64,000 bases of DNA from Zea mays (GCF_902167145.1 NC_050104.1:13042001-13106000), one strand, 5' to 3'; counted from the first letter of the stretch, positions 30,924 through 43,958 are shown. A program made the numbers and translations. Notes: generated by a model not told the origin, from the sequence alone.

Positions 30924-33411
30924 GGAGGGAAACAAACGCACCCTAAATCCGCTACAGCTTCCTACATATTCGCCGCTCCCCCGAACTCCCAATCTACTGT
31001 TTGGCGCGCACGACACGAACGAAATCTTCGAGGGCGCCTTCCATTGGCGCCATTATCCTTTCCCCCGTCTGCCCATTGCCGCGCCTCCAGCTACATACTT
31101 GCTCTTATCACAAATCTGTCATGCATCTAGTGTTCTTGTTCTGGCAAAGTAGAATATGCTAAGGCTGACCAGAACTACAATTCAGTAAGGCTTTGTTCGT
31201 TTGTGCCGGATTGATGGGTCGGAATGATTCCTAACCGAATTACTTTTCTAATTTATATGAACTTTGATTAGCTGTAACGATTTCGGGTGCAATCCGACAC
31301 AAACGAACAAAGCCTAAATGAGATTAGATTCATGCAGTGTTATCCTTCCGGTGGTATGCATGATAAGTTGATTTTTTTTTACTGAAACTGCAGCCACTTC
31401 CAACTTGTTACTCGGCTGATTCTGTCCTCCTCGAGCTAAAACGCTAGACAGTTGGTGTTATCGATGTCGGTACATAGTGATTTGTTTTAGCTTGCGTGTC
31501 ACCAGGACGTCGTTCTCTATTTACACGATATTCAAACAGTTTTGGGAAATGAAAAAAGAGGAGCTGTTGTTTGCGGCCTTTAATATTTTTTATTTTGGGA
31601 GATCCCAATTTAAGGATATTAGGAGACTAAATATAGGGAGCCGTTGCTGATGCTCTAAGAGCATCTTTAAAAGTTTTCCAGAAGTCTCCCCTAAATTTAG
31701 TTTTTTTGGAAAAGAAAACACAAAAACATGTCTTTAATTGAAGGATATGTACGTCCTAAAGGCTACGTCTATATAACAAAATTATATGTATAATATAGTA
31801 ATAGTTAATGAAAAAGATGGTTCTTATTATATATTTATTTATTTTATTTATCTTAGGAATGTGTTATGCAGTTTTATTGACGATTAGGATTTAGGAGTAC
31901 GCATCTCTTTCTTAAAAAAGAAAAGAAATCAGCAATGAGAAAACGGGTCTGACGATGCGTATATAGGCCTGGTTCTCAACCAGCACAGCACAGCACTCTC
32001 CGTCTCCACTGAGCTGTGGCTGTGGTTGGCCTGCAAGCCCATGCGCCAAACTGGGCCTTTATCGGGACCCCGAGCGCCCAGCGGTTCGACCGTGACCACT
32101 GACCAGCCGGCCCGGACGCCTGCCTCTCGCTCTCTACCGTTGGGCCTTGGCCTCGCGGTGCGCTTCGTGAATCGCCCGACGAGAAGCACGTGTTCGCTGA
32201 CGCACGCACGGGCCCAGTAATCGCCCACCTCGCCGTCCCGCCGGGCGCCACGTTCGTCAACGGCCCGCCTAACCTCTCCGTCCCGGTTTACACTCACAGC
32301 ACCCGGGGTTAGGTGAGGAGGTGCGGTGGGTGACGCACGCACGCACGCCACGCAGCTGCGCTACCGGCTGCAACGCAACTGCAGTGCCCGCGGCGGCTCG
32401 CTCGCTCGCTCGTCTGACGTGAGGCCATGACACTCTACTCGACACGGTTTCCTCGCCCCGGTTTCGTGCAGACAACTCCCAAACTGCCCCTCATACATCG
32501 AAGCGTCGTTAAACAAAGGCCGTCGTGCGTCTACCTTGAGTTTAACCCCGGCAGCAGGCTCATCCGACGACCTGTCCTGTCCTGTCCCTGCGACGGAGAC
32601 CGACTGACTTTCGCCCAAGAAACTTCGCACTAGCTAGCGCGCGCGTGGCAACGGCAAGGCGGCCGGCCTGGTCGTGCGACCCCGTTGGCCGCCACGACGA
32701 CTCCACCGCGCATTGCCTCTGCATCTCGGCTCTCTCACACGTGGTTGACTGACCGACCGGTGACTGCATGCATGCGGTTTCAAGTCAATTGCTGCTTAAT
32801 TTAAGGGAGGAGACGAGACGAGACGGACGGGGGAGGGCGGGGCCAGAGCTCGTACTCCGCATGCCCGCGAGCCGCCGTCTCAGGCCTCCGGCTAGCCTCC
32901 ACGCGCCGCCGTGTTTGATCGGCAAGCGACGACGACCGGAGATGTGACGGGACTGGACCAAGGACGGCAACAGGATTAGGAGTGCTGGGCCCTGAAGTGC
33001 AGGGGACAGGTTTTCGTCAGCTGGAACCGAACTCTTTTGCCGGAAACGCGTAGACCTTGTCCCCCGCACACTTGCCACTCCGGCCAGCCTACGGTTTTTT
33101 TTCCACTTTGTTAGGCACGTTTCATTCATCTATCTTTCCGTCGGCAAGGCAATCACCTTTTTTGAGTTGGTAAGTACAGTTTGACCATTTCTACTAGGAG
33201 TACCACGGTCCTGACTGAAGACGGTAGTTAGTGACTGACAGCAACAAGTGAGTAGTGACCCATTTTTTACTGCGGCTCCTAAAGAAACCGAACGTGTTCA
33301 AGTGGAACACATGCACCTCATAGCAAGGAAACATCCTTGACCAGAGAAGGCACACGAAGTCTAAATTTCAAGAAAAGAGACTCCTGATTAACATATGAAC
33401 AAATTCACCAT
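30924..33411. other. Intergenic stretch with one MITE, no gene seen
   Basis: GC-rich between about 31980 and 32900 with many short open frames on both strands, none with a recognisable domain. CGCACGCACG and GCTCGCTCG microrepeats lie near 32330-32415. It is possibly a distal promoter region or a decayed gene. Confidence 0.4.
31189..31314. mobile_element. Small Tourist-like MITE (126 bp), family C
   Basis: Ends GGCTTTGTTCGTTTGTG and CACAAACGAACAAAGCC are inverted. TAA duplications lie at 31186-31188 and 31315-31317. The family recurs at 36868 and 37287. Confidence 0.85.
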
Positions 33412-33632
33412 TCATCCCCACCACCAACGGCAACCAATCAACACCAATATTTTCCTCTGTTTACATAGGAATTTTCGAACCAAAAAACTCCTTTTTCGAA
33501 TCATGAAAGGTAAAAGAAAAAAAAGGGGGAAGAAGAAAGAATGAACGCATGCGCTGCGCGCGCTCCGGCGATCGGCGAGTCGGGCCAAATGCGTCCCGGA
33601 GCAGAGCTCGGGATGGGGGGGATCTGGATGGA

Positions 33633-34628
33633 TCAGTGCGCGTGCGCCGACGGAGGCGTCTTCGGAGTCTTTGGCGGGCGGGCGGTGGCGGCGGCGGCGG
33701 CCTCGCCCCCCGCGAGCCCCTGTTCGATGTCGCGCGGGCTGTAGGAGGAGGAGGTGCCGACCATGGCCTGCTTTCCTCTGCTCAGCAGCCGGCGCAGCGA
33801 CCGCAGCCTGGCGGACACCGGGGACCGCATCTCGTCGGCGCTCCCGGGCATCCGGCTGGCCGGCAGCGGGGAGTTGGCGGGCGGCGGCGTGGTCGTGGTC
33901 GTGGCCACGGCCCGCGTCGGGATGTCGATGACCAGGTTCTCCTTCCTGCGCCCGGAGGCCGAGGAGCTGGCCGACGGGGCGGCGCGCGGCGGCGCGACGA
34001 GCCCGGCGTTGGTGACCTCGTCGTGGGTGCCCCAGAACAGGACGTTGGTGGGGAACACGGGCAACTCCAGCGGCGCGCCGGAGGGCTCCTCCCGCGGCAG
34101 CGCGTCGAGGTCGCCCACGGGGGCGCGGCAGAGGGGGCACGTGTCGTGGGAATGGAACCACATGTCGATGCACTCCACGTGGAACCCGTGGGAGCACTTG
34201 GGCAGCGTCCGCACCTTCTCGCCGTCGCCCACCTCGGACAGGCACACCGCGCACTCCAGCGCGTCCTTGTCCTTGCCGCCGGGGGAGCCGTAGACGGTGA
34301 CGGGGAGGGATTGCAGGACGGAGGCGGGCAGGCCGCGCTGCGGGAGCGGGGACGCGGCAACGAAGAGGAACCGCGAGGACGGCGACGACGGCGCCAGCAG
34401 CGGGTTCGCGCCCAGGTAGCGCTTGGCGTAGAGGTAGAGGAGGAAGACGAAGACGACGACCATGAAGAGGAAGATGACGGCGGCGAGGAGCACCCCGTTG
34501 CTGATGGCCAGCTGCTGCTGCCCCGAGCTACCCGGGGCCGGGAACATGCCGTCGCTGCTGCTGGCGCTTTGCCACGCCGGCGGCGAGGGCGCCGCCGCCG
34601 CCGAGACCGAGGACGTCCTAGGGATCAT
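33633..34628 (-). CDS. ATL-type RING-H2 finger E3 ubiquitin ligase
   Basis: Intronless, 331 aa, as is usual for ATL genes. A transmembrane segment at about 43-66 (VLLAAVIFLFMVVVFVFLLY) is followed by a basic stretch, a GLD-like motif (GLPASVLQSLPV, 99-110) and a RING-H2 finger. The zinc ligands are Cys126, Cys129, Cys145, His147, His150, Cys153, Cys164 and Cys167, with Trp157 before the last pair. The long C-terminal tail is Ala/Pro/Ser/Thr-rich and probably disordered. ATL proteins sit in plasma or endosomal membranes and pass ubiquitin from an E2 to targets, often in defence or carbon/nitrogen signalling; the target here is unknown. The opposite strand has a longer open frame caused by GC-rich third positions, which was rejected. 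Confidence 0.93.
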   Translation of the reverse strand: MIPRTSSVSAAAAPSPPAWQSASSSDGMFPAPGSSGQQQLAISNGVLLAAVIFLFMVVVFVFLLYLYAKRYLGANPLLAPSSPSSRFLFVAASPLPQRGLPASVLQSLPVTVYGSPGGKDKDALECAVCLSEVGDGEKVRTLPKCSHGFHVECIDMWFHSHDTCPLCRAPVGDLDALPREEPSGAPLELPVFPTNVLFWGTHDEVTNAGLVAPPRAAPSASSSASGRRKENLVIDIPTRAVATTTTTPPPANSPLPASRMPGSADEMRSPVSARLRSLRRLLSRGKQAMVGTSSSYSPRDIEQGLAGGEAAAAATARPPKTPKTPPSAHAH

Positions 34629-35468
34629 GGCTGCCTGCCTTCAACGAACGGACTTATCGCGGCGCTTTTGTTTCTTGCCGCTGGCTGACGACGCCGCAGG
34701 CGCAGCTGATGAGCGAAGCGGAGAGGAGACGACTACGGGACACGGGAAGGGAGGGACTGAGAGGAGCGACGAGCAGGAAGGAACGCACACACTCTGTATT
34801 TGAAGGTGTGCGTGGTGAGGCCAAGGCGGCTTGCCGTGGTGGGATCCTCTGCGGCGCGGCATGGGGTGACTGGGCCACGGCATGCCATGCCCCCCCCCCC
34901 CCCCCCCCCGCCTCCCTAGCGCAGAGGATCCTGGTATGCGTGGCGGACTTTGTCACCCAGTGGTTGCGGGGCTTTGGGATCCGCGGAACGAGACAACGCC
35001 CCGGTCGCGGGTCGCCTCGGTCTGTTTTGACTGCTCTGCCGCCCGCTTCTGCTGTGCTGGGCCTTCAACGTGCACTCCCACTCGGCTGCCACGAACCTCG
35101 GCGGCGGCCTCGCAGAAGCATCCAACTGGCGGCGCGCCGAGCCGCGGCCAGCAGAGACCGGAAAGGCTGCCACCGCGCCGGGGCGAGGAAGGCGTAGCCG
35201 TCGTTGCTGGGCGACGGACGGGGCGGGCCTGCCGCCGGCCGGTCGTCGACGACCGGGGCGTCTACCGTCTACGAGATTTCCGTTTCCCGTGCGAAATCTC
35301 TCGCGTTTGACGTGTGTGCGTGGCTGGCCGGACGGGGGGCGTGCGTCGATAGCCAAGCCTCCTCTGCTGCCAGCGTGTCCTTCGCTCTGTTTCAACGGAC
35401 GATCGACTCGACTACTAGTTTGTTAAAAGGGATATCGTATATGGTGAGAAATAATAATCGGATATATA
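34629..35468. other. Promoter/5' leader of the ATL gene and GC-rich intergenic DNA
   Basis: Contains a run of 20 C at 34890-34909. Open frames in all directions reflect high GC. No domain was recognised. Confidence 0.45.
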
Positions 35469-35600
35469 GGGCCTGTTTGTTTCAGCTTCTAGCAGCTTCT
35501 GGCCACCAAAAGCTGCTGCGGACTGCCAAACGCTCAGCTTTTCAGCCAGCTTCTATAAAATTCGTTGGGGGCAAAAACCATCCAAAATCAACATAAACAC
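35469..35600 (+). mobile_element. Partial MITE left end
   Basis: GGGCCTGTTTGTTTCAGCTT starts this block and is shared with the MITE at 46734. AGCTTCT/AGAAGC words repeat inside. The other end was not found. Confidence 0.4.
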
Positions 35601-36867
35601 ATAATTGGTTGAGTTGTTGTAATAGTAGGAATCCGTCACTTTCTAGATCCTGACCCCTATGAACAACTTTATCTTCCTACACACGTAATCGTAATGATAC
35701 TCAGATTCTTTCCACAGCCAGATTCTCCCCACAGGCGGCCACCGCGACGGAATGCCGGGGCTTTTGCGCTGCATCTCGGGCAGAAAGGAAAGGTCGTGGT
35801 CGCTGTGCCGGAACTCATGGCATTGGCAGCACGGCGAACGCTCTCGGTCGTCGGTTAGAGCTTAGCAATTCCACCGTTTTAACTATAACCTTTTTCTTTT
35901 TAGGTGCAATGGATTTTGAAGATGTACTGGCCTAGTGGCCTTGACCCTATTCGCACCGCAGTTGACTCGGGGATAAAACGGACGCAAAGCTTTGACTTTG
36001 ATGCGTATGGGCTTTATTCGGCCTTTCGACACAAACACAAGCTAGGCCCACGTCCCAGGCCTTTCTGCTCCAATAAGGCCCGGCTTGCGGACAAGCCCGT
36101 CGGGGGCGATCCAACCCCCATTTCCAAGCTCCCGTTACATAAATAGAGAGAAACGAGCTGTAAAGAAGAAGAAAAAAAACAAGCTATTCTCGAGCTATGT
36201 TAGCTTAGGGCGCTGGGATGCCCGACACGGTATCACGATCGGCATGGCCCATTTAAAACCACCCGTGTCGTGTTTGGACTGAAACTTCGGTCCGGACCAA
36301 AGTAACACAGTATGCTAAGTTTTTAAAACCCAAGTGACACAGCATAACGTGTCTGAAGACTCCGCGACCGCGTACCAGGGCACACGACACACGCGAGAGA
36401 GGCTCCAGCGTAACACGCCACTTTCGCTATATCGGGTTTTTATCAAAACCGGTTTTGAACGATTTTACGTGAATCATCCAAGTTCAGAACCCATTTTCTG
36501 AAGTCGGAAACTTAAATGACATAACATACACCAAGTCTAAGGACCGCCGATATATTTTACTCTAATTTTTTTCAGTGTACAGGTACAGGTTTAGAATGCA
36601 CGCCATTGTGGCTTCGACGCTTGTACAAATGGGGCTGCCAACTGCTAGTAGTAATAGCGTATTTGAATACAATCCTGTCAGCTAAGAACGTATATTTGAC
36701 TTTCCCGTAGGAATTAATAGTCTCAAGTTGTCCAAGTTTGTTGTTGATTCTTTGAGAACTGGCAATTCATCCATCAAATCCATCCAATAAAATATCCCGC
36801 GGAGCTGTGGGCTTGTGGCGTCCTCTAGCTCTAGTATTCCATTTTGTTTATTCTGAGCTCTCCCTTC
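35601..36867. other. Intergenic stretch, no gene seen
   Basis: Includes a GCCCGACACGG-type segment near 36215 and several GGCCCA words. No intact frame or clear transposon ends. Confidence 0.4.
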
Positions 36868-36994
36868 GGCCTTATTCGTGAAGTGTCGGATTGTACCCGG
36901 AATCGTTGCAGCTAATAAAAGTTTATATAAATTAGAGAAGCAATCCGGTTAGAAATCGTTTTGACCCACCAATCCGGCACAAACGAACAAGGCC
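36868..36994. mobile_element. Small Tourist-like MITE, family C
   Basis: Left end GGCCTTATTCGTG, right end CACAAACGAACAAGGCC followed by TTA (36995-36997). The left duplication is degraded (TTC). It shares the TCGGATTG and CAATCCGG internal words with the copy at 37287. Confidence 0.7.
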
Positions 36995-37286
36995 TTAAAT
37001 GGCCCATGCACTGTTTCTTTCTGTGTATTTTAATCTCCTTGGCCCTTGGGACTTTGCACATGTGCGCAGTTTTGGTACGGTTCAAAAGAGTTGACATTGG
37101 CGCGTCGGCTGAGCTGTAAACGTCTCCAACTGTCGAGATAACCAATTAATCAGATAATTAGTGACGAGGAATAGCGAGGAGAAAGGACTCGTGACCGCAT
37201 ATTCATTTTACTACTTGTGCTGTTTGATAATGTTGCACCGTGTAAACGTAAACGCGAAAAATGGAACCAAATTAAGTGAATACTTA

Positions 37287-37412
37287 GGTCCTGTTCGTTT
37301 ACATCGGATTGCATCCGGAATTATTCCGGCTAATCAAAGTTTATATAAATTATATAAGCAATCCGGCTCGGAATCGTTCCGACCCACCAATCCGACACAA
37401 ACGAACAAGGCC
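37287..37412. mobile_element. Small Tourist-like MITE (126 bp), family C
   Basis: Ends GGTCCTGTTCGTTTACA and ACACAAACGAACAAGGCC, with TTA at 37284-37286 and 37413-37415. Same length as the copy at 31189. Confidence 0.82.
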
Positions 37413-37415
37413 TTA

Positions 37416-39828
37416 CTTTATTTGGTTCCCGTCCGTAAAGAAATATACGAGACGGATAGATTATTACAGTCAGGTTTGAGTTGTCTTCAACTATGGATGA
37501 TGATTGTCTGCTTTACTCCCATCACCTGTAAAAAACGTCTAAGTACCCCCCTCAAACTATTAGAACCCGTCTAAATAACCTCTGAGACAGTTTTGAAGAT
37601 GATTTTATTGATGTGTTATTTTTAGAAATCTATATAACCCTACAATATATCAAGGGTCTATATGACCCCTACCTATAATATTGTAAACAACAGCAGCAAA
37701 AAACAAAATACTAGGACTTAGGAACCAGAATACAAACATTTAGCACACCGACTGGATATGTTGAGTGTGTTGTTGCTAATTCATTGTGTGGTATTAATTA
37801 GTTGTGTCAAATTAATTTTGTGTTTGTATGTGTTGTTAGCTGAAATGTTGGCAGTCTTTTCTAAAAATTGTTGAGTTTTGCATTGATTGGATCGTGTAAT
37901 TTTGTACCAAGATTGCCAAACTATTGGCCTAAAATAGGGGCGGAACAAAACTATTACAACAAAATAGGGGTAAAATGCATGGGCAAACTTGTCCAATTGT
38001 TCAAAAGTTGACACCGCGAGGTACACTTCGTAGAATTGGGGCAATGTCTCCATTCATTTTGAAACACATGGGTAAAGTCATAAGGTCAAAAAATGATAAA
38101 AAAACCATTGTCTGGCTTGAAAACAGGTGTATAAATGCTTAAGGTCCTTTGGTGTCTACATACAAGGTAAGCACAGAAAAAACACTCTGTTTAAGGCCAT
38201 GTTTAGATTCATCCAACTAATAGTTGGCTACTAAAAATTTAGCTAGGTGCATCCAAATGTATCTAACTAATAGGTTTGATAATTATTAGGTAGATACTTA
38301 TCTAACAACAATCTCACTAGCTATCCAACCAACCTAATAAGAACATATAGATTGAAAAGGATACTTTTATCCTCTTACCAACCATTGCCGTTGTGTGCTG
38401 CCAATAGAAAATAGAAAAAATGGGACTATAATAGATAAAACCATCAATACATCTACCTTTTAGCTACTGTATCCAAACAATAAGTAGCTAATTAAGAGCA
38501 CTCTTTGTATCTTTCCTAATCAATAGGAATAAATATTTTAGTGTATCAACTTCTTTAATCAGATATCTAGGTATATCCATATTTTATTCTAGATTTCACA
38601 CTACCCAAAGATAGAGAGGAGTTGGCTCTTTGATGAGCGCCTAAGATGTAAAGAAGCTTTTCGAGAGCAAAATGATATAGAGAGCGATTTTTATTTAAAT
38701 GTCTCTCTAAGTGAGGATTTAAAAAGTGAGTCTAAAAAGGCTTTTGGAGATGTTGTTAGCTAACTAACATATGGGATAATATGAATCCATAGAGCTAATA
38801 GTTAGTTGTTAATAATGAGATATTTTGAATTCAAATAAGTCAGTTGATAGTCTAAAATATTGATAGCGGCTAAATACCTAGGTAATAATTATCTCACTAG
38901 CTAGACAAAACTAGCTAATAGCTAGCCAGCTAACCTTAATTCCAAATTAAAACGTGGTATAACTTTTTCCAGATAAATTATTTCTCATGTAATTATATGT
39001 AGGTACATCTAGCTAGATACATAATAAAAGTTGTGTATTTAGAAAACGCAGAATGCGTTGTAATTTAAAATAAAGGGAATATTAACTATGAAGTTATTAG
39101 CTAGCTAATCATCAACAGCCAATGTATTAAAAAATATTCTTATTTATTACTGATCATTAGCTAGCTAATTGTTAATTGCTAGTAGATCCATGTTAACATG
39201 ATTCCTAGTATACCACGGTAGAGTATCTTGACTCCTCACTAGTCCTATCTTTCAAGTAAATAAAAATGACACATTCCACCTTTTGGTTCTTGCACGAGGA
39301 ATAATGGGAGTGCCATGTGCGTTTTTAACCTTTCTCCTAATATATTTGTTTGTATTAACTGTTAGGCAAAAATCATAATCCTTGCTAGTTGTATCCCTTG
39401 ACTTCATGAGTTCATGGCCAATTCACGTTTGTTTTTTATTGCTGTTCGTGACTAGGTAGAACAAATTCCGTATAGTTGGCCGACATTAGTACTGAATTTG
39501 ACCCAGTACACTGTACTACTCTCAGTAAAAAAGGTTCTTAAGAGGGTATTACTTTCAATACATTGTATATTAAAAATAAAAAATAAATAAATAAGTCTTC
39601 TGCAATTTGGATGAGAATCAAGCCTCTCTTAACACATTTCTGTGACAACAGTCTATCTGTTGCATACATTGATCAGACATAAAAACTGGATGCATTAGCC
39701 TAATCTCACCAGAGTGTCTACCCATCGTCTGTATTTCAGACTTTACTCCATTTATAATCCTAAAATAGTATTTTACACATCAAATTAAAATAGATCTACT
39801 GCTAACTAACGACAACTTTATAGTCTAA
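37416..39828. other. AT-rich intergenic stretch with MITE-like pieces
   Basis: At about 38205-38490 the words TGTTTAGATTCATCCAACTA and CTACTGTATCCAAACAATAA form opposed ends of a probable MITE. A related TAGCTAGC-rich block follows at 38750-38940. No gene was seen. Confidence 0.4.
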
Positions 39829-40188
39829 GGCTAACTGCAGCGGTGGACGCTGCCCCTCCCCCTCCCCTTGCATGCGGTGCGTAGGGGGCACCCTATGGCC
39901 GCAGCGGTGCCCCCTACAGTGCCCCCTACGTGTCGGTCCCCTTCTCTCTCCCCCCAGATCTAGCGTGTCACTGTTCATCACCCTAAACACTGTGCTGTGG
40001 GTCTACGAGTAATTGTTAGTAGATAAAAAATTGATAGTTGGTATAGAAAATGATATTTTATAGTGGTAGTGGGGTATAGGAGGAGTATTTAGGGGGAACC
40101 GCTGCGGGAGATGAAAAAGTAGGGGGGGAAATAGGGGGGAAAAGTGATATAGGAGGAAAAATTTAGGGGTAACAATTGCAGATAGCCT
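39829..40188. mobile_element. Tourist-like MITE (360 bp)
   Basis: Ends GGCTAACTGCAGCGG and TTGCAGATAGCC are inverted, flanked by TAA (39826-39828 and 40189-40191). The interior has C-rich (CCCCCTACG) and complementary G-rich (TAGGGGGG) halves, so the whole element can fold back. Confidence 0.8.
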
Positions 40189-40273
40189 AATAAAACAATG
40201 GTAGAACCAAACTGACCCACAAGAGAATTCTTTAGCTTGCTACACATAGCATAGCACAAATATTTGTTTTCGT

Positions 40274-40437
40274 GGGTGTTTGGTTTTATAGGAACTAATT
40301 TTTAGTCTCTCTAATTTATTCTATTTTAGTCTCTCTAAATACTAAAACTAAAACTCTATTTTAGTTTCTGTATTTATCAATTTAAAGATTAAAATAAAAT
40401 AAAATAGAGAAAAAAAATCCCTATAAACCAAACACCC
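40274..40437. mobile_element. Foldback MITE (164 bp)
   Basis: Ends GGGTGTTTGGTTTTATAGG and CCTATAAACCAAACACCC (CCC TATAAACC form) are near-perfect inverted repeats, with TTAGTCTCTCTAA words inside. A clean target duplication was not seen. It lies about 260 bp upstream of the GT31 start. Confidence 0.75.
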
Positions 40438-40696
40438 TTTAGTCGCCTATACCAAACGAGGCAGTGACGACGATAAATCACAAGCAACCGACACACGCAT
40501 ACAGGAGTATTAGACAAGCAACAAGACAGAAGAAGATGACGGTATCAAGAACCGGCCGCTTTGCCAATGCATCCCATTCATCTCTTGATTATATATAGAC
40601 ATAGACACATAGTCACCAAAACATGCACACAAAGAAAGAAAGAATTGAAGGTGGAAGAAGAGAACGAGACCTCGCTCGAAGACAGGGGCATCATCA

Positions 40697-41873
40697 ATGT
40701 CGACGTACCTCAAGAAGCCGCCCCCCTGCAGCGTCTCCCTCATCGTCCTCCTCCCTCTCACCCTGATCTTATTATGCTTCACCTTTCTCCTTCCGCTGTC
40801 CGCCTACATCAGCAACCCGCTTGCCTCCACGGCAGTGGCCACGAGAGCCTGCGTCGGCGCCACCGCTGGTGTCGTCCGCGCTGCGCCAGCAACGACGACC
40901 GTGGGCGACGTCGACGGTGTCGTCGGTAGCCAGCGCCCGGCGGAGCTTATGAGCGTCCTCGTCGGCGTGCACACCATGCCCGGCAAGCACTCCCGGCGCC
41001 ACCTCATCCGCATGGCGTACGCGTTGCAGCAGCAGACGCCCGCGCTGCGCGCCGCCGCGCGCGTCGACGTCCGCTTCGTGCTCTGCGCGCGCCCGATGCC
41101 GCCCGAGCACCGCGTGTTCGTTGCGCTCGAGGCGCGCGCCTACGGCGACGTGCTGGTCCTCGACTGCGCCGAGAACGCGGAGGAGGGGAAGACGTACACG
41201 TACTTCGCGAGCCTGCCCACCATGCTCGGCTCCGGCTCCGGCGGCGGCGGCGGCCGGCCGTACGACTACGTGATGAAGGTGGACGACGACACGTTCCTCC
41301 AGCTGGACGCGCTGGTGGACACCCTGCGCTCTGCGCCGAGGGAGGACATGTACTGCGGCGTGGGGCTCCCGTTCCACGACCGGCAGTTCCCGCCGTTCAT
41401 GCTCGGCATGGGCTACCTCCTGTCCTGGGACCTCGTGGAATGGATCGCCACCTCCGACATGGTCAGGAGGGAGGCCATGGGTACGCATCACTTGCATTTC
41501 ATGCATCCGTTCTTCACCTTTACTTATTGACTAGTACTAACATATACTACTCTATTACTACACTTCTCATGAAGTTGTGTTTTCAGGACATGAATGACAG
41601 TTTTTAACAATGTTTACCAACATGTACATATATGCATATTCAGGTGTAGAAGATCTGACCACAGGCAAATGGCTGAACATGGGCCACAAGGCCAAGAACC
41701 GGGTGAACATCTTCCCCAGGATGTATGACTACAAGAGTGCCAAAGGTGAAGACTTCTTGGAGAACACCATCGGGGTGCACCAGCTGAAGCAGGACCTGAG
41801 GTGGGCACACACACTGGAGCACTTCAATGTCACCAGGCTGGAGCCCTCCAGCATGCTACTACACAACTTCTAG
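40697..41873 (+). CDS. GT31 beta-1,3-galactosyltransferase-like protein
   Basis: Two exons (40697-41480 and 41644-41873) join in frame to 337 aa. A type II signal anchor lies at about 13-37 (LIVLLPLTLILLCFTFLLPL), placing the catalytic part in the Golgi lumen. The domain contains SVLVGVHTMPGKHSRRHLIR, YFASLPTML and the metal-binding DDD at 196-198 in YVMKVDDDTF, then FMLGMGYLLSWDLVEWI. GT31 enzymes move a sugar, usually galactose, from a UDP donor to glycans such as arabinogalactan proteins; the acceptor here is not known. It is shorter than galectin-containing GT31 forms and has no galectin domain. The first intron splits Gly262. A foldback MITE lies in its promoter. Confidence 0.9.
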
Positions 41874-41966
41874 AGAGTGAGGAATGAGGAACAGAATCAT
41901 GCATGCATATTGTCAGAACCAACATGTAAATTTGTAGTGCTGTTGATTTGTGACATAGCGAATTAC

Positions 41967-42086
41967 TTTCTTGGTTCTAAATTATAAGACGTTTTGGTTT
42001 TTTTAATAAATATTTTTTCTTATTATGCATCTAGACACAATGTATATTAAAAAACTAAAATACGTTATAATTTAGAATGGAAAGAG
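41967..42086. mobile_element. Stowaway-like MITE (120 bp)
   Basis: Inverted ends CTTTCTTGGTTCTAAATTAT and ATAATTTAGAATGGAAAGAG are flanked by TA (41965-41966 and 42087-42088). These fit the Tc1/mariner-type Stowaway pattern. It lies about 95 bp after the GT31 stop. Confidence 0.78.
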
Positions 42087-42378
42087 TAAATATGAAGGGT
42101 TGTTGGTACAATGATGTGTTGCTTGAAACATATATAATTGATAGCTTCCACCGCAAAGCTATATACATCTCGTTTACAATATCTTTCCATAATGGAGCGT
42201 TAATATATAAGGAAAGGGTAATGTCAATTGAATAAGGACTCCAAGAGTTTTGAATTCAGAAACTCAGGGGGAAAAAACCAGTTTTGCGGCAAATAATACT
42301 AGGCTGTGTTTCTGTCACAACCACAATCATTCGACGGCAATCAAGCATTCTTCTAAGCTGTTTCTTTGTTTTGAATAC

Positions 42379-42887
42379 TCACTGCCCAGCATTCCAAGCT
42401 ACAGCATATATACCGCATGCGAAAGCAACCTTTACATACATACATAAATGCAGAATCCCATGATTAATTAAAATGTTAGTAACCTGACATTTACTAAATG
42501 ATGACAAGCAAGTGTGACTACAGAATATCATAGCATTAGTTTTATTAGTGACATGACGACACTCTTCTGTGCTTACAGATAAATTCGCTGTCAAGTATTT
42601 TATATCAACTGTGACTGTGAGCTTCTTCACAACTGAACCTACAAGGGGCTTGCTTGCTTCTCTTATTCTCTTGAAAAAAAAATGCCTTCTTCAAAATCCA
42701 CAACTTGCCACCTTGGTGCTGTTTCAGTGTCACAATCCTCTAGCATAAAACAAAAGATGTAGCAAAATAGCATTACAACACTGCAACAATCGATTTTCTC
42801 GAGATAGTAACACAACAGAGGGTAGTGGCAAGGGGCTGACTTAGCAGCTCCGTTGTTTTTCAGGAGAATAAAATGCACCAGCGCCAT
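42379..42887 (-). other. Possible small minus-strand gene, unrecognised
   Basis: Two open frames face left. One (42887-42663) includes EDCDTETAPRWQVVDFEEG and stops just after a 9-base homopolymer. In the next frame KPLVGSVVKKLTVTVDIKYL continues, and a final short block AFACGIYAVAWNAG ends at 42379. AG acceptors (TTGTAG near 42640, GTAAAG near 42431) and a GTAAGC donor are available, so a spliced small protein is possible. No family was recognised. It may be a pseudogene or chance. Confidence 0.22.
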
Positions 42888-43417
42888 AATTGGAGATCGA
42901 AGGGATTCAGAGTTGATTAGAAGCGGGAGACATCGGCCCCAAGCAAGTAGGGTTACTCACCGAGGGAAGAATAATACTATACACGCCCAGATTGGGTGTC
43001 GAATTCACGCCCCTAGACCAGGGTCGCAGCGACGCCGCTTCCGCAGAGGCGGCGGACTGAGGAGCGGCGCCGCGGCAAGGCTGCGCCGGCGTCGAGCTGG
43101 GCCCCGCCGGAGAACTGTGTGCGCGCGACCTATCATGAAACGAGGCGTCCTATTCGCAGTTGGGCTGATTATGTTGCCAGATAGGCCCGGCCCAGCATGG
43201 CCCTGATAGAAAAGATAGAAAAAGCGACGACAATCATTAACCAAATGGCCCATTTAAGCTGGCGACCGTCCGCTGGAGGCTGGACTCTGCGAGACGATCG
43301 AGGCCGTTCGTTCTTCTCTCCGCCTGCGGCCGTCTCGTTGTCTTCCCCCAATGTGCACGAGCTCTCTCTCTCTCCGTATCCGGCGGCGGAAGCGGAAGCG
43401 GAAGCGGAAGGAAGTAG

Positions 43418-43958
<541 letters not shown>

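Noticed and set aside
31929..32769. GC-rich multi-frame ORFs between the Tat element and the ATL gene
   Set aside because: No frame carries a motif or splice-consistent continuation; composition explains them.
33549..34688. A 379-codon plus-strand open frame opposite the ATL gene
   Set aside because: It is Arg/Gly/Ala-rich and exists because the minus-strand RING gene has G or C in nearly every third position; no domain is seen.
40772..41506. A 244-codon minus-strand frame opposite the GT31 gene
   Set aside because: Same effect of GC-rich third positions; the plus-strand frame has the DDD motif, anchor and splice continuity.
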